Translations under genes and position numbers: made by a program
Notes under the pieces: model-generated
The model's database searches: none
The model's input: only the letters and a program-made list of their open reading frames with translations
What the model was told of the DNA's origin: nothing
Source: Diaphorobacter caeni
GTDB lineage: Bacteria; Pseudomonadota; Gammaproteobacteria; Burkholderiales; Burkholderiaceae_C
NCBI RefSeq assembly: GCF_015354245.1
Contig: NZ_JADKYZ010000001.1
Location: forward strand, 124,001 to 188,000
Length of the DNA stretch: 64,000 nucleotides
Direction: 5' to 3'
Shown here: one piece after another, positions 16,425 through 24,998 of the stretch
How the letters are laid out: every line of letters begins with the position of its first letter
Numbering within the stretch: position 1 is the first letter of the stretch

Positions 16425-17771
16425 TTACACCTTGCTCGGCGCGGGCAGGAGCGAGATGGAGATCAGCGCGACGACGGCTGCGGCCATGGCGTACAGGGCA
16501 GGCGCGTGCGAGATGCCGGTGGAGTACGAAATCCAGGTCAGCAGTGCCGGAGCAAAGCCGCCAAGAATCGTCACGGCCGTGTTGTAGGACAGGGACATGC
16601 CGGAGGAGCGCACGGCGGTTGGAAAGATTTCCGAAAGCGCGGCAGGTGCGCTGCCGACGAACAGAGCGACCAGACCGCACATGGCAGATTGCACGGCGAT
16701 CAGTGCCGTGGGGGTACGCACCGAGTCCAGCCACGCCAGAAGCGGATAAGCGGCCACCAGAATGAGCAGCGCGCCGATGCGCAGCATGTTGCGGCGACCG
16801 ATGCGATCGGAAATCGCGCCGGACAGCAGACATCCACCGATCAGAAAGAAGTTGCCGATCAGCGCCGCAGTGAAGGCGTCGGAGCTGGCAAAGCCCATGT
16901 TCTTCTGCACATAGATCGGCAGATAGATGATGAGCGCGTAGGGGCCGGCAGCCCACAGCACCGACATGCCGAGGCCGGTGATGAGCTGGCGCGGGCATTC
17001 ACGCAGCACTTTGAGCAGCGGTTGCTTGGCGGTCTCGCCGGATTTGGCGGAGCGTGCGGCTTCCTCCTTGAAGTGCGGGGTTTCGTCGAGTGCGCGACGC
17101 ATCCACAGGCCGACGGGCGCAATCGCCAGACCGAAAATGAACGGAATGCGCCATGCCCATTCGCCCACCTGCTCGGGCGTGAACGCTCTGGTCACGATGG
17201 TGGCGACGAGGGCCGCAAGCACATTGCTGATGCCCATGCTGGCTTGCAGCCAGGACGCGTAGAGGCCGCGCTTTTCCGGCGGTGCGTGCTCGATGAGGAA
17301 CGCGGTGGCGCCGCCCACTTCACCGCCTGCGGAGAAGCCTTGCAGCACACGGCCACAGACGATCAACAGGGGTGCGCCGACGCCGATGGCGGCGTAGGGT
17401 GGCGCAATGGCGATCAGCAGCGTGCCAACGGCCATCAGCATGATGGTCATGCTGAGTGCGGCCTTGCGGCCTTTGCGGTCGCCATAGGAGCCGAGGATCA
17501 GCGCGCCGAGTGGGCGGGCGATGTAGCCCAGGCCGAACGCGAGAAACGACGCCATGAGCTGAACGGTCGGGTTCTCGTTCTGGAAGAAGTTCTGCCCGAT
17601 GTAGACCGCAAACAGGGCATACACGGTGAAGTCATACCACTCCAGCGCGTTGCCGGTGGATGCCGCGATGACGGCGCGCTTGCTGGCGCTGTCTGCGTGC
17701 TTGGTGGGAGCCGCGTGGCGGTCTGGCGCCCCGGCGTCATGCGGATGCGTGGCGGCTGATTGGATCGTCAT
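16425..17771 (-). CDS. MFS transporter, metabolite:H+ symporter (MHS) family
   Basis: The product is 448 residues with about 12 transmembrane segments. The N-terminal ASTGNALEWYDFTVYALFAVYIGQNFF and the loop GSYGDRKGRKAAL are characteristic of MHS symporters (citrate, alpha-ketoglutarate, proline/betaine, shikimate). LQGFSAGGEVGGATAFLIE is the family middle motif. It probably imports an organic acid. Start 17771 (MTIQSAA) was chosen over a long in-frame extension to 17906. It lies upstream of glcD on the same strand, 123 bp away, suggesting uptake of a 2-hydroxyacid. Confidence 0.88.
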   Translation of the reverse strand: MTIQSAATHPHDAGAPDRHAAPTKHADSASKRAVIAASTGNALEWYDFTVYALFAVYIGQNFFQNENPTVQLMASFLAFGLGYIARPLGALILGSYGDRKGRKAALSMTIMLMAVGTLLIAIAPPYAAIGVGAPLLIVCGRVLQGFSAGGEVGGATAFLIEHAPPEKRGLYASWLQASMGISNVLAALVATIVTRAFTPEQVGEWAWRIPFIFGLAIAPVGLWMRRALDETPHFKEEAARSAKSGETAKQPLLKVLRECPRQLITGLGMSVLWAAGPYALIIYLPIYVQKNMGFASSDAFTAALIGNFFLIGGCLLSGAISDRIGRRNMLRIGALLILVAAYPLLAWLDSVRTPTALIAVQSAMCGLVALFVGSAPAALSEIFPTAVRSSGMSLSYNTAVTILGGFAPALLTWISYSTGISHAPALYAMAAAVVALISISLLPAPSKV

Positions 17772-18232
17772 GTCGATGTGCTTTTCACGAAAAGGATGCG
17801 TGCGAACTGGGCGCAGCGCTGAAATCAGGACGGAGCGCCGCCTTGTCAGAAAGCAGTCCGTCATCTCACTCGGTCGAAGCTCCGGGCGGCCGGCGCCATG
17901 CACCAAGGTGCAGGCAACAGCGCAGACACGGCCGAGGCTTCAATGGGTCGCATCCTAGAAAGCTCAGTCAACAATGTCGCATTACTTTTTATGTGCTGAA
18001 CATAATCTCGTGTTAATGCATCATGGTGGTGCATTGCGGCAGATCTGCGCCAAGGCGTGATTTCAGAGGGAAGCGGTGCAATTTCCCGGAAGGAGCGCCA
18101 CGGATCAGGGATTCTGGAAATCGGCCGGACGCAGCGCTGACTAGGGAAATCCCTAGGCATTTTCCGACTCAAAGCCTCGTGTTTGCAGAGGCACCGGAAG
18201 GTGGCTGCGCGCGCATGCGGGTTATTTCCCGC
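17772..18232. other. 461-bp intergenic region upstream of the MHS transporter
   Basis: No gene was identified. The stretch near 17965-18025 is AT-rich and probably carries the minus-strand promoter of the transporter gene. The remainder, up to the end of the LysR gene, has ordinary GC content and short overlapping frames without family features. Confidence 0.5.
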
Positions 18233-19114
18233 TCACTGCAGCGCTTTCAGAACCTGCACGAATTCCTGCGCCAGGCGAGACATCGGCTGGTGTTGCAGTC
18301 GAAACGCGTGAACTGGCGCGTGCACCATTGGCGCGACCGGAATGGCCACCACGTTTGACCAGGAAGGGCCGCGAATCGTCAGCTCGTCGACCAGCGCCAC
18401 GCCCGCTCCGGCCTGCACGAGTGCGCACGCCACCTGTGCCTGTTGCACCTCGATGCGGGGTACGGGCTGGTTCTCTTCGCTGCCGAAGATCTGCTGCACG
18501 AGGTGCCCGAACGGGATGTCGTTGCTGTAGCCGATGAAGGGCTCATTCGCCAGATCGCGGCTGCTGATCTCTTCGCGCGTGGCCAGAGGATGGTCTTGTG
18601 GCAGGACCGCGACGATGCGGTTTTCGTACAGCGGCTGCATCGAGAGGCTGGGGTGGGGCGTCGGCATGTAGGTCACGCCCAGCTCGATCTGTTGGGTGAT
18701 CAGCGCCTGCGTCATCACGTGCGGGATATGCGTGTGGAGCACCACGCGCACCTCGGGGTGCTCGCGCGTGAATTGGGCGATGGCCTGGGGCATCACGTAC
18801 TGGCTGATGTTGGGGCTGCAGGAGACGCGCAGTTGCCCGCCCCGGTTCTTCGCCAGATTCTCGGCCACCTCGTTCACGCGCTGCACGTTCTGGTAGAGCG
18901 TGCTCACCTCTTCGAACAGGCGGTGCGCTTCGGGTGTGGGGTGCAGGCGACCTTTGATGCGCTCGAAAAGCTGCAGCCCCAGGCGCTGTTCGGTATAGGC
19001 AATCAACCGGCTGACAGCGGGCTGCGAGACGTACAGCAGTTTCGATGCGCCACTGATCGAGCCGCTGATCATGATGGCGCGGAACACTTCGATCTGGCGC
19101 AGGTTGAGTTTCAT
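18233..19114 (-). CDS. LysR-family transcriptional regulator
   Basis: The product is 293 residues. The N-terminal winged helix-turn-helix is RQIEVFRAIMISGSISGASKLLYVSQPAVSRLIAYTEQRLGLQLFER (about 6-52), followed by the periplasmic-binding-like effector domain (90-290). It is transcribed divergently from the amidohydrolase/carbamoylase pair, the classic layout for a regulator of the adjacent operon. It therefore probably senses a cyclic amide or its product. Confidence 0.92.
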   Translation of the reverse strand: MKLNLRQIEVFRAIMISGSISGASKLLYVSQPAVSRLIAYTEQRLGLQLFERIKGRLHPTPEAHRLFEEVSTLYQNVQRVNEVAENLAKNRGGQLRVSCSPNISQYVMPQAIAQFTREHPEVRVVLHTHIPHVMTQALITQQIELGVTYMPTPHPSLSMQPLYENRIVAVLPQDHPLATREEISSRDLANEPFIGYSNDIPFGHLVQQIFGSEENQPVPRIEVQQAQVACALVQAGAGVALVDELTIRGPSWSNVVAIPVAPMVHAPVHAFRLQHQPMSRLAQEFVQVLKALQ

Positions 19115-19129
19115 GAGTTGGTTAACTTG

Positions 19130-19164
19130 ATGTTATGTATCTTCGATATTTAAGCATATGACAT
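19130..19164. promoter_or_regulatory. Candidate LysR operator in the divergent promoter
   Basis: ATGTTATG (19130-19137) and CATATGACAT (19155-19164) form an imperfect dyad, with an inner T-N11-A arrangement in an AT-rich stretch. It sits in the 112-bp gap between the divergent LysR and amidohydrolase genes, where LysR regulators normally bind. Confidence 0.4.
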
Positions 19165-19226
19165 TTTGGGTGACTGGCTTCACACTTTTTCTCCATTGAA
19201 CGTTGAATCGAATCTGGAGATGAAAG

Positions 19227-20609
19227 ATGAGTGACTTTGATCTGGTGGTGCGCGGCAATATCGTCGATGCACGCCGTGTGGTGACTGACGGTTGGCTGGC
19301 GGTGCGCGATGGCAAGATTGCGGCGCGCGGTGAAGGCGCAGCGCCCGCCGCCCGCGAGAGCGTGGACGCGCGTGGCCAGTGGATCGTGCCGGGCGTGGTG
19401 GACGGGCAGGTGCACTCGGGCAGTCAGAACGGGCAGGAAGGCCTCGGCTGGGCGTCGCGCGCTGCCGCCGCGGGCGGTGTCACCGTGATGGTGGACATGC
19501 CTTACGACGATCCAGAACCGGTGGCATCGCGCCCGCAGCTCGATGCGAAGATCGCCGAAGTCGAGCGGGATTGTCACGTGGATGTGGCACTGTTCGGCAC
19601 GCTCAATTTGGAACACGGGCTGCAGGCTGCAGCGGGCCTGATTGAAGGGGGCGTTTGCGCCTTCAAGTTCTCCACCTTCGAGGCCACGCCGGGGCGCTTT
19701 CCGCGCGTGGAAGAAGATGATCTTTTCGAGGCTTTTCGCCTGATTCAACCCTCCGGCATCGTCTGCGGGGTGCACAACCAGATGCAGGAGCTGACGCGCA
19801 AGAACATCCGTCGCCTGCAGGAGGCGGGCGATACCGGATGGGACGCGTTCATGCGCGCGCACACGCCGATGATCGAGAACCTCGCAACGGCGCTGATCTA
19901 CGAACTGGGTGCCGAGACGGGGGCGCGCGCGCATGCGGTGCACGTCTCGACCTCGCGCGGATTTGAGATCTGCGACATGTATCGTCGTGCAGGCCACCAC
20001 GCCAGCATTGAAACCTGCGTGCAGTACCTGATGCTCAATCACGAAGAGCATACCCGCCGCTTCGGCGCGAAGACCAAGCACTATCCACCGATTCGCCCCA
20101 AGGCCGAAGTGGATCTGCTGTGGACGCACATCGCGCGCGATGCCTGCACGTTTGTTTCGTCGGACCATGTGAGCTGGGGGCTGGAGCGCAAGGGCAACCC
20201 TGATGTCTTCCGCAATTCTTCCGGTGGCCCGGGTCTGGAAACACTGTTGCCCGCGTTCTGGACGGGATGCGAGGAACACGGCATCGATCCGTCGATGGTG
20301 GTGCGCCAGCTCTCGCGCAATCCTGCGCGCCATTTCCTGCTGGATGATCGCAAGGGATCGCTCGATGTGGGCATGGATGCCGACATCGTCGTGCTCAAGC
20401 CCGAGCGCTATGCCTTCGATCCATCGACCAGCCTTTCGGCAGTGCAATGGAGCTCGTTCGAGGGACGTGAATTCACGGTGCGTGTGGCCAACACCTGGTG
20501 TCGCGGGCAGCATGTCTTCGATGGCGTGAAAATCCTCAACAACGCGGGCGATGGCAAGTTCCTCAAGCCGCACCACCAGCGCGCGACTGCGCCTTCATAT
20601 GACGACTGA
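19227..20609 (+). CDS. Cyclic amidohydrolase (allantoinase/dihydroorotase/hydantoinase-like) with altered HxH motif
   Basis: The product is 460 residues. The fold and most metal ligands of type I cyclic amidohydrolases are present: the carbamylated lysine K147 (CAFKFST), H183 (GVHNQ), H239 (AVHVSTSRG) and D313 (SSDHVSW). The first histidine of the usual D-x-H-x-H motif is glutamine (VVDGQVHSGS: Q61, H63). The family opens cyclic ureides or imides. Overlap with the carbamoylase gene suggests a two-step ring-opening and N-carbamoyl removal pathway. The substrate is unknown. LysR gene divergent upstream. Confidence 0.85.
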   Translation: MSDFDLVVRGNIVDARRVVTDGWLAVRDGKIAARGEGAAPAARESVDARGQWIVPGVVDGQVHSGSQNGQEGLGWASRAAAAGGVTVMVDMPYDDPEPVASRPQLDAKIAEVERDCHVDVALFGTLNLEHGLQAAAGLIEGGVCAFKFSTFEATPGRFPRVEEDDLFEAFRLIQPSGIVCGVHNQMQELTRKNIRRLQEAGDTGWDAFMRAHTPMIENLATALIYELGAETGARAHAVHVSTSRGFEICDMYRRAGHHASIETCVQYLMLNHEEHTRRFGAKTKHYPPIRPKAEVDLLWTHIARDACTFVSSDHVSWGLERKGNPDVFRNSSGGPGLETLLPAFWTGCEEHGIDPSMVVRQLSRNPARHFLLDDRKGSLDVGMDADIVVLKPERYAFDPSTSLSAVQWSSFEGREFTVRVANTWCRGQHVFDGVKILNNAGDGKFLKPHHQRATAPSYDD

Positions 20610-21906
20610 TTCCGACCTCCAAATGACTGACGACGCCTGCATCACTTTTCCCCCCATCAACGCCGAGCGTCTTTGGCAGCGCGTGGAAAAGCTCTCCACT
20701 TTCACACTGCCCGACGTGCCGTGGACGCGCCGCGCGTTCTCGCCCGAGTTCGAAGCCGCGCGCGCCTGGCTGCGCAGCGAATTCGAAGCTGCGGGCATGC
20801 AGGTATCGCTGGATGCGGGCGGCAATCTGGTGGGCCGCCTGCCTGCGTCCAACGGATCGATCGACGGTGCGCCGATTTCCACGGGATCGCACTGCGACAC
20901 GGTGATGATGGGTGGCCGCTTCGACGGCATCATCGGCGTGCTCGCGGGCATCGAAGTGGCTCACACGCTGCACGAAAACGGTGTCGCGCTTTCACATCCG
21001 TTCGAGGTGATCGACTTTCTTTCGGAAGAGCCCAGTGATTACGGCATCTCGTGCATCGGCAGCCGCTCTCTGTCGGGAAAGCTGGGCGCCGAGATGTTGG
21101 AGGCGCGCAATCCGCAGGGCGAAACGCTGGCCGAAGGCATGCGTCGCATTGGCGCGCGCCCCGAGCTGCTTGCGCAACCGCTTCGCGGTGCCGGTGAAAC
21201 CGCGGCGTTCGTCGAGCTGCATATCGAACAGGGCCCAGTGCTGGAGCAGCGTCGGCTGCCGATCGGCGTGGTGACCAACATCGTCGGCATTCGCCGCGTG
21301 TCGTTCACCGTGCATGGTCAGGCCGATCACGCGGGCACTACGCCGATGGACATTCGCCACGATGCGTTGGTGGGCGCCGCGCGCATCATCGACGCAGCGA
21401 ACCGCAAGGCGAGCGCTCTCAATGGCAAGCCGCACTATGTGGTGGCAACGGTCGGTCGCCTCTCGCTCACGCCGAACGCATCGAACGCGGTGCCCGGGCT
21501 GGTGGAGATGATGATGGAAGTGCGCAGCGACCATGTCGGCGTGCTGGAAACCTTCCCCGAAGAACTGTTCGCACAGGTGCAATCGGGCCTCGATGAATTG
21601 CGCGTGAAGGCGGTGATGCAGGACGTGAGCCGGTCGCAGCCAACGGATTGCTCGGAACTTGTCATGCAGGGCATCGAGCAGGCATGCGGCCACCTGGGCT
21701 ACGAGCAGATGCGCATGCCAAGCGGCGCCGGACACGATGCGGTCTACATGGCGCCGACCGGACCCATCGGCATGATCTTCATTCCCTGCCTGAATGGCCG
21801 CAGCCATTGCCCGGAGGAGTGGATCGAGCCCGCCCAGTTGCTGGACGGCACGCGGGTACTCTACGAAACCGTGCGTGTGCTCGACGTGCAGTTGTCGGCG
21901 AAATGA
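20599..21906 (+). CDS. Zn-dependent hydantoinase/carbamoylase-family amidase (M20)
   Basis: The product is 435 residues. The family includes allantoate amidohydrolase, beta-ureidopropionase and N-carbamoyl-L-amino-acid hydrolase. Metal and substrate residues are in place: STGSHCDTVMMGGRFDG (H98, D109), LSEEPSDYG (E143, E144), VELHIEQGPVLE (H208), QADHAGTTPM and a C-terminal SHCPEEW. It overlaps the upstream amidohydrolase by 11 bp, so the two are translated together. It should hydrolyse the linear N-carbamoyl product of that enzyme to amine, CO2 and ammonia. A second start at 20623 is possible. Confidence 0.9.
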   Translation: MTTDSDLQMTDDACITFPPINAERLWQRVEKLSTFTLPDVPWTRRAFSPEFEAARAWLRSEFEAAGMQVSLDAGGNLVGRLPASNGSIDGAPISTGSHCDTVMMGGRFDGIIGVLAGIEVAHTLHENGVALSHPFEVIDFLSEEPSDYGISCIGSRSLSGKLGAEMLEARNPQGETLAEGMRRIGARPELLAQPLRGAGETAAFVELHIEQGPVLEQRRLPIGVVTNIVGIRRVSFTVHGQADHAGTTPMDIRHDALVGAARIIDAANRKASALNGKPHYVVATVGRLSLTPNASNAVPGLVEMMMEVRSDHVGVLETFPEELFAQVQSGLDELRVKAVMQDVSRSQPTDCSELVMQGIEQACGHLGYEQMRMPSGAGHDAVYMAPTGPIGMIFIPCLNGRSHCPEEWIEPAQLLDGTRVLYETVRVLDVQLSAK

Positions 21907-21941
21907 AATGAACTGAGCGCAAGCGCTCCCACTGGTGCGGT

Positions 21942-22856
21942 TCAGGCCAGCGTCTTGCGCAGCCACTCCGCAAACGCCGCGCACTCCCAGCGGTCCATCG
22001 TGCCGGTTTTCCAGCACAGGTAGTGCGCGTGCGGGCTTGGGGCGACGATGTTGTCGTAGAGGCGCACGAGCGTGCCCTGGTCCAGCCACGGTCGGCCGAG
22101 CTTGAGGCGCACCAGCGCCACGCCCATGCCGGCGGCGGCGGCGTCGCACATCAGTCCGATGTCGTTGAACTGTGAACCTTCGGTCGGTGCGGGCCAGCTC
22201 AGGCCGCAGACGTCGAACCAGCTGCGCCATGGCTCGAGCGGGCTGCGCAGGAGCGGGATGCCCTCGAGGTCTTCGGGGCGCTCGAACGGGCCATGTTCGC
22301 GCACGAAGGCCGGGGAGGCGAGCGGGGTGACGATGTCGCGCGCGAGCTCGACATGTTCCATGTCTGCGTAGTGTCCTGGGCCGAAGCGCACGACCAGATC
22401 GGCGTCTTCGGCGACCACGTCGAGCAGCGGGATCGAGACCTGCAGCGCCAGATCGATCTCGGGATAGGCCTCGGTGAACTGCCGCAGGCGCGGGATCAGG
22501 ATGGCTCTTGCAAAGGTGGGCGTGACGGCCAGCTTGAGGCGTCGCTTTCCCGGAACGCTGTCCGCGCCGGGAAAGCGCTGCAGTGCGCCCAAGCCCTCGC
22601 GCACATGCGAGAGATAGGCGCTGCCGTCGGTCGTGAGCGAAAAATCGGCACGGCCGAAGAGGCGGGTGCCGAGAATCTGCTCGAGCTGCTTGACGCGGTG
22701 GCTCACGGCGCTGGGCGTCACGCAGAGTTCGTCGGCCGTGAGCGTCACGCTGCGCAGCCGCGCCAGCGCCTCGAACGTGAGCAGGCACTGGATGGGTGGA
22801 ATGCGCCGCAGGGCACCGGCGTCCACGCTGATCGGGTGATTGGGGGTGCTGCTCAT
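21942..22856 (-). CDS. LysR-family regulator, GcvA-like
   Basis: The product is 304 residues. The helix-turn-helix lies in LTFEALARLRSVTLTADELCVTPSAVSHRVKQLEQILGTRLF (about 27-69). The RIPPIQCLLTFEALAR start and the YLCWKTG near the end resemble the GcvA subgroup. The effector domain covers about 100-295. It converges with the carbamoylase gene. Its target is not evident, and it could regulate the amidohydrolase operon or purU. Confidence 0.9.
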   Translation of the reverse strand: MSSTPNHPISVDAGALRRIPPIQCLLTFEALARLRSVTLTADELCVTPSAVSHRVKQLEQILGTRLFGRADFSLTTDGSAYLSHVREGLGALQRFPGADSVPGKRRLKLAVTPTFARAILIPRLRQFTEAYPEIDLALQVSIPLLDVVAEDADLVVRFGPGHYADMEHVELARDIVTPLASPAFVREHGPFERPEDLEGIPLLRSPLEPWRSWFDVCGLSWPAPTEGSQFNDIGLMCDAAAAGMGVALVRLKLGRPWLDQGTLVRLYDNIVAPSPHAHYLCWKTGTMDRWECAAFAEWLRKTLA

Positions 22857-22905
22857 GATGTGTGAGGTGACGGGTTGGCTGCGGATGGGTGTGCGTTGAC
22901 GGCTT

Positions 22906-23754
22906 TTACTTGAAGATCACCGTTTTGTGGCCGTTCATCAGCACGCGGTGTTCGCTGTGCCATTTGACGGCGCGGGCCAGCACCTGGCTTTCGGTGTCGC
23001 CGCCGCGTGCGGTGAGGTCTTCCACGGTGTCGGAGTGGCTGGCACGCGCCACGTCCTGCTCGATGATCGGGCCTTCGTCCAGATCGGCGGTCACGTAGTG
23101 GGCGGTTGCGCCGATGAGCTTCACGCCACGGTCATGGGCCTGGTAGTAGGGCTTGGCGCCCTTGAAGCTCGGCAGGAAGCTGTGGTGGATGTTGATCGCG
23201 CGGCCCGAGAGCTTCTTGCACAGGTCGTCGGAGAGCACCTGCATGTAGCGCGCCAGCACGACGAGCTCGGCACCTTCGGCCTGGATGATCTCGTACTGCT
23301 TGGCCTCGGCCTGTGCCTTGGTGGCGGCGGTCACGGGGATATGGTGGAACGGGATGTTGTAGCTGGCCGCGAGCTGGTAGAAATCGCGGTGGTTGCTGAC
23401 GATGGCGCGGATGTCGATCGGCAGCAGGCCCGATTTCCAGCGGAACAGCAGGTCGTTCAGGCAGCGGCCGTCCTTGCTGACCATGATCACGGTCTTCATC
23501 GCCTCCCTGGTGGAGTGCAGGCCCCAGTTCATCTTGAACGATTCCGCAAAAGTCGCCAACTCGGCCTTGAGTGTCGGCAAATCTGGGCTTTGGCACGCAA
23601 ACTGCACGCGCATGAAGAACAGGCCAGTGGCGCTGTCGTTGTATTGGGCGGCTTCTTCGATGTTGGCGTCACGCTCCAGCAGGAAGCCGGAGACGGCATG
23701 CACCAGCCCGAGACGGTCCGGGCAGGAGAGGGTCAGGATGAAGGATTCGGTCAT
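22906..23754 (-). CDS. purU: Formyltetrahydrofolate deformylase
   Basis: The product is 282 residues, against 280 in E. coli. PurU hydrolyses 10-formyl-THF to formate and THF, balancing one-carbon pools and feeding PurT-type purine synthesis. An ACT domain (about 5-85: LTLSCPDRLGLVHAVSGFL) is followed by the formyltransferase domain with VSNHRDF, FHHIPVT, NIHHSFLPSFKGAKPY and IGATAHYVTADLDEGPIIEQD, which contain the catalytic Asn/His/Asp residues. It is in the cytoplasm and is upstream of the LysR gene on the same strand. Confidence 0.96.
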   Translation of the reverse strand: MTESFILTLSCPDRLGLVHAVSGFLLERDANIEEAAQYNDSATGLFFMRVQFACQSPDLPTLKAELATFAESFKMNWGLHSTREAMKTVIMVSKDGRCLNDLLFRWKSGLLPIDIRAIVSNHRDFYQLAASYNIPFHHIPVTAATKAQAEAKQYEIIQAEGAELVVLARYMQVLSDDLCKKLSGRAINIHHSFLPSFKGAKPYYQAHDRGVKLIGATAHYVTADLDEGPIIEQDVARASHSDTVEDLTARGGDTESQVLARAVKWHSEHRVLMNGHKTVIFK

Positions 23755-23812
23755 ATGGGGCCAATTGTCGCAGCACGCCGGTACATATGTGGCGTTGAGG
23801 GATGAGCTTTCC

Positions 23813-24691
23813 TCAGCGCTTGAAGCGCTCGCGCAATTCGGCGCAGTGGTCCTTGCGAGGCAGCTCGGGCGTCACGATGAAGATGTCCGCTTCGCCTTGG
23901 ATGGCGGGTTTGACTTGTCCGGCTTGGGCGATGACCGCTTTGTAGGGCAGATCGCGTGGCAGCCAGGTGGGCACGCCCACGCGCGTGCGCACATGGCCGT
24001 GCCCGGCGACGAGCAGCACGGTACGGTTCGCGGTCACGGCGGAGGTCACGACGCGGGCCATGCGTTCGTCGCGTGCGAGCTGGATGCGCGCCATGGGCTG
24101 GAATTGCGACTCGGGCAGCAGGTTGCAATGGCCTTCCTTGATCGCATCGATCTGGATCTGCAGCGCTTCGGCGTTCAAATGCCGGTCAAAATTCGCGTTC
24201 TTCATGACTTCCGCCATCTGTGCGCGCGGCAGATTGCCGCCGAGCACCGGAACGCCGGCGCGCACGGCCGCCATGACCGTGGGGCCGTAGGACTTCCAAG
24301 GCCAGCCCTTGTCGTTCCAGTGCAGGCGCGCCTGCACGTCGGCCTCGCTGGCGTCGGAGGGGATGCCTGCGGTGGATGCACCTTCGTCCGCCATTTCCAT
24401 GACCAGAGCGGCGAGCCGCCCCCGCGCGGACAGCTCGCGCACGGTGTCGGTTTCAATGGCGTGGTGCTCGGGCGCGTCGTGCTGCTCGCCGAGCAGGATC
24501 ACGGGGGCGGACTGGATCTGGGTCAATGTGTCATGCCACTGGGTCTGCGCGGCAGGGGCATTCCAATGCAATTCGGGGGAGTTGTGGGCGCGGCCAGCGG
24601 TCGGCAAGGAGCAGGCGGACAGCAGCACGGACGACAGCATCAGGGTCGGCAAGGCCAAACGGGTGAGTGAACGCTTCGAGATGAGAATCAT
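23813..24691 (-). CDS. ChaN-family (iron/haem-related) lipoprotein
   Basis: The product is 292 residues. The signal peptide ends in a lipobox (LLSAC, lipid Cys near residue 27). The ChaN domain has VILLGEQHDAPEHHAIE, LVMEMADEG, HWNDKGWPWKSYGPTV and VLLVAGHGHVRTRVGVP. Campylobacter ChaN binds haem and is iron regulated. ATG 24691 is used, though a TTG six bases upstream also fits. A Fur-like site overlaps the start, which supports iron control. Confidence 0.85.
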   Translation of the reverse strand: MILISKRSLTRLALPTLMLSSVLLSACSLPTAGRAHNSPELHWNAPAAQTQWHDTLTQIQSAPVILLGEQHDAPEHHAIETDTVRELSARGRLAALVMEMADEGASTAGIPSDASEADVQARLHWNDKGWPWKSYGPTVMAAVRAGVPVLGGNLPRAQMAEVMKNANFDRHLNAEALQIQIDAIKEGHCNLLPESQFQPMARIQLARDERMARVVTSAVTANRTVLLVAGHGHVRTRVGVPTWLPRDLPYKAVIAQAGQVKPAIQGEADIFIVTPELPRKDHCAELRERFKR

Positions 24692-24695
24692 TTTC
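24677..24695 (-). promoter_or_regulatory. Candidate Fur box over the ChaN-like gene start
   Basis: The minus strand reads GAAAATGATTCTCATCTCG. It matches the classic Fur consensus GATAATGATAATCATTATC at 12 of the first 15 positions. It spans the initiation codon, where bound Fur-iron would block expression. The ChaN family is known for iron regulation, which supports this. Confidence 0.45.
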
Positions 24696-24697
24696 AA

Positions 24698-24998
24698 ATA
24701 CTAGCCGATTTCAGGGTGTTTGCGAGGCTGTCCACAAGGACACACAGCATGTAAATGAATGTCAGAAATGTCTGTCAAGGGCTATCTTCGTAATTGCGAA
24801 TATTGCGAGCAATGATGGGAATTGCTTGCTATTAAAAATGAGCTTCGATACAGGATGCCTTGATTAGAATTCAGACACATTTTCTGTGGAAGGTGTAGAA
24901 ATACGGCCTGCGCGTCACCGCCTGCCGAAGCCGTGGCGAACTGCCTCGACGACCCCCCAAGAATTCATCTACCCTCCAACATCGGAGAGCACTTTTTC
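24698..24998. other. Promoter region of the class II ribonucleotide reductase gene
   Basis: 301 bp, AT-richer than its surroundings. A 9-bp inverted repeat, GCGAGCAAT / ATTGCTTGC (24805-24829, one G-T mismatch, 7-base loop), could be an operator. TTGATTAGAATTCA (24860-24873) is a poor FNR-like match. I looked for a cobalamin riboswitch B12 box and for paired NrdR boxes and found neither. Confidence 0.45.

Noticed and set aside
24720-24998. Cobalamin riboswitch upstream of nrdJ
   Set aside because: Looked for because the enzyme needs B12; no B12-box-like conserved sequence was seen.
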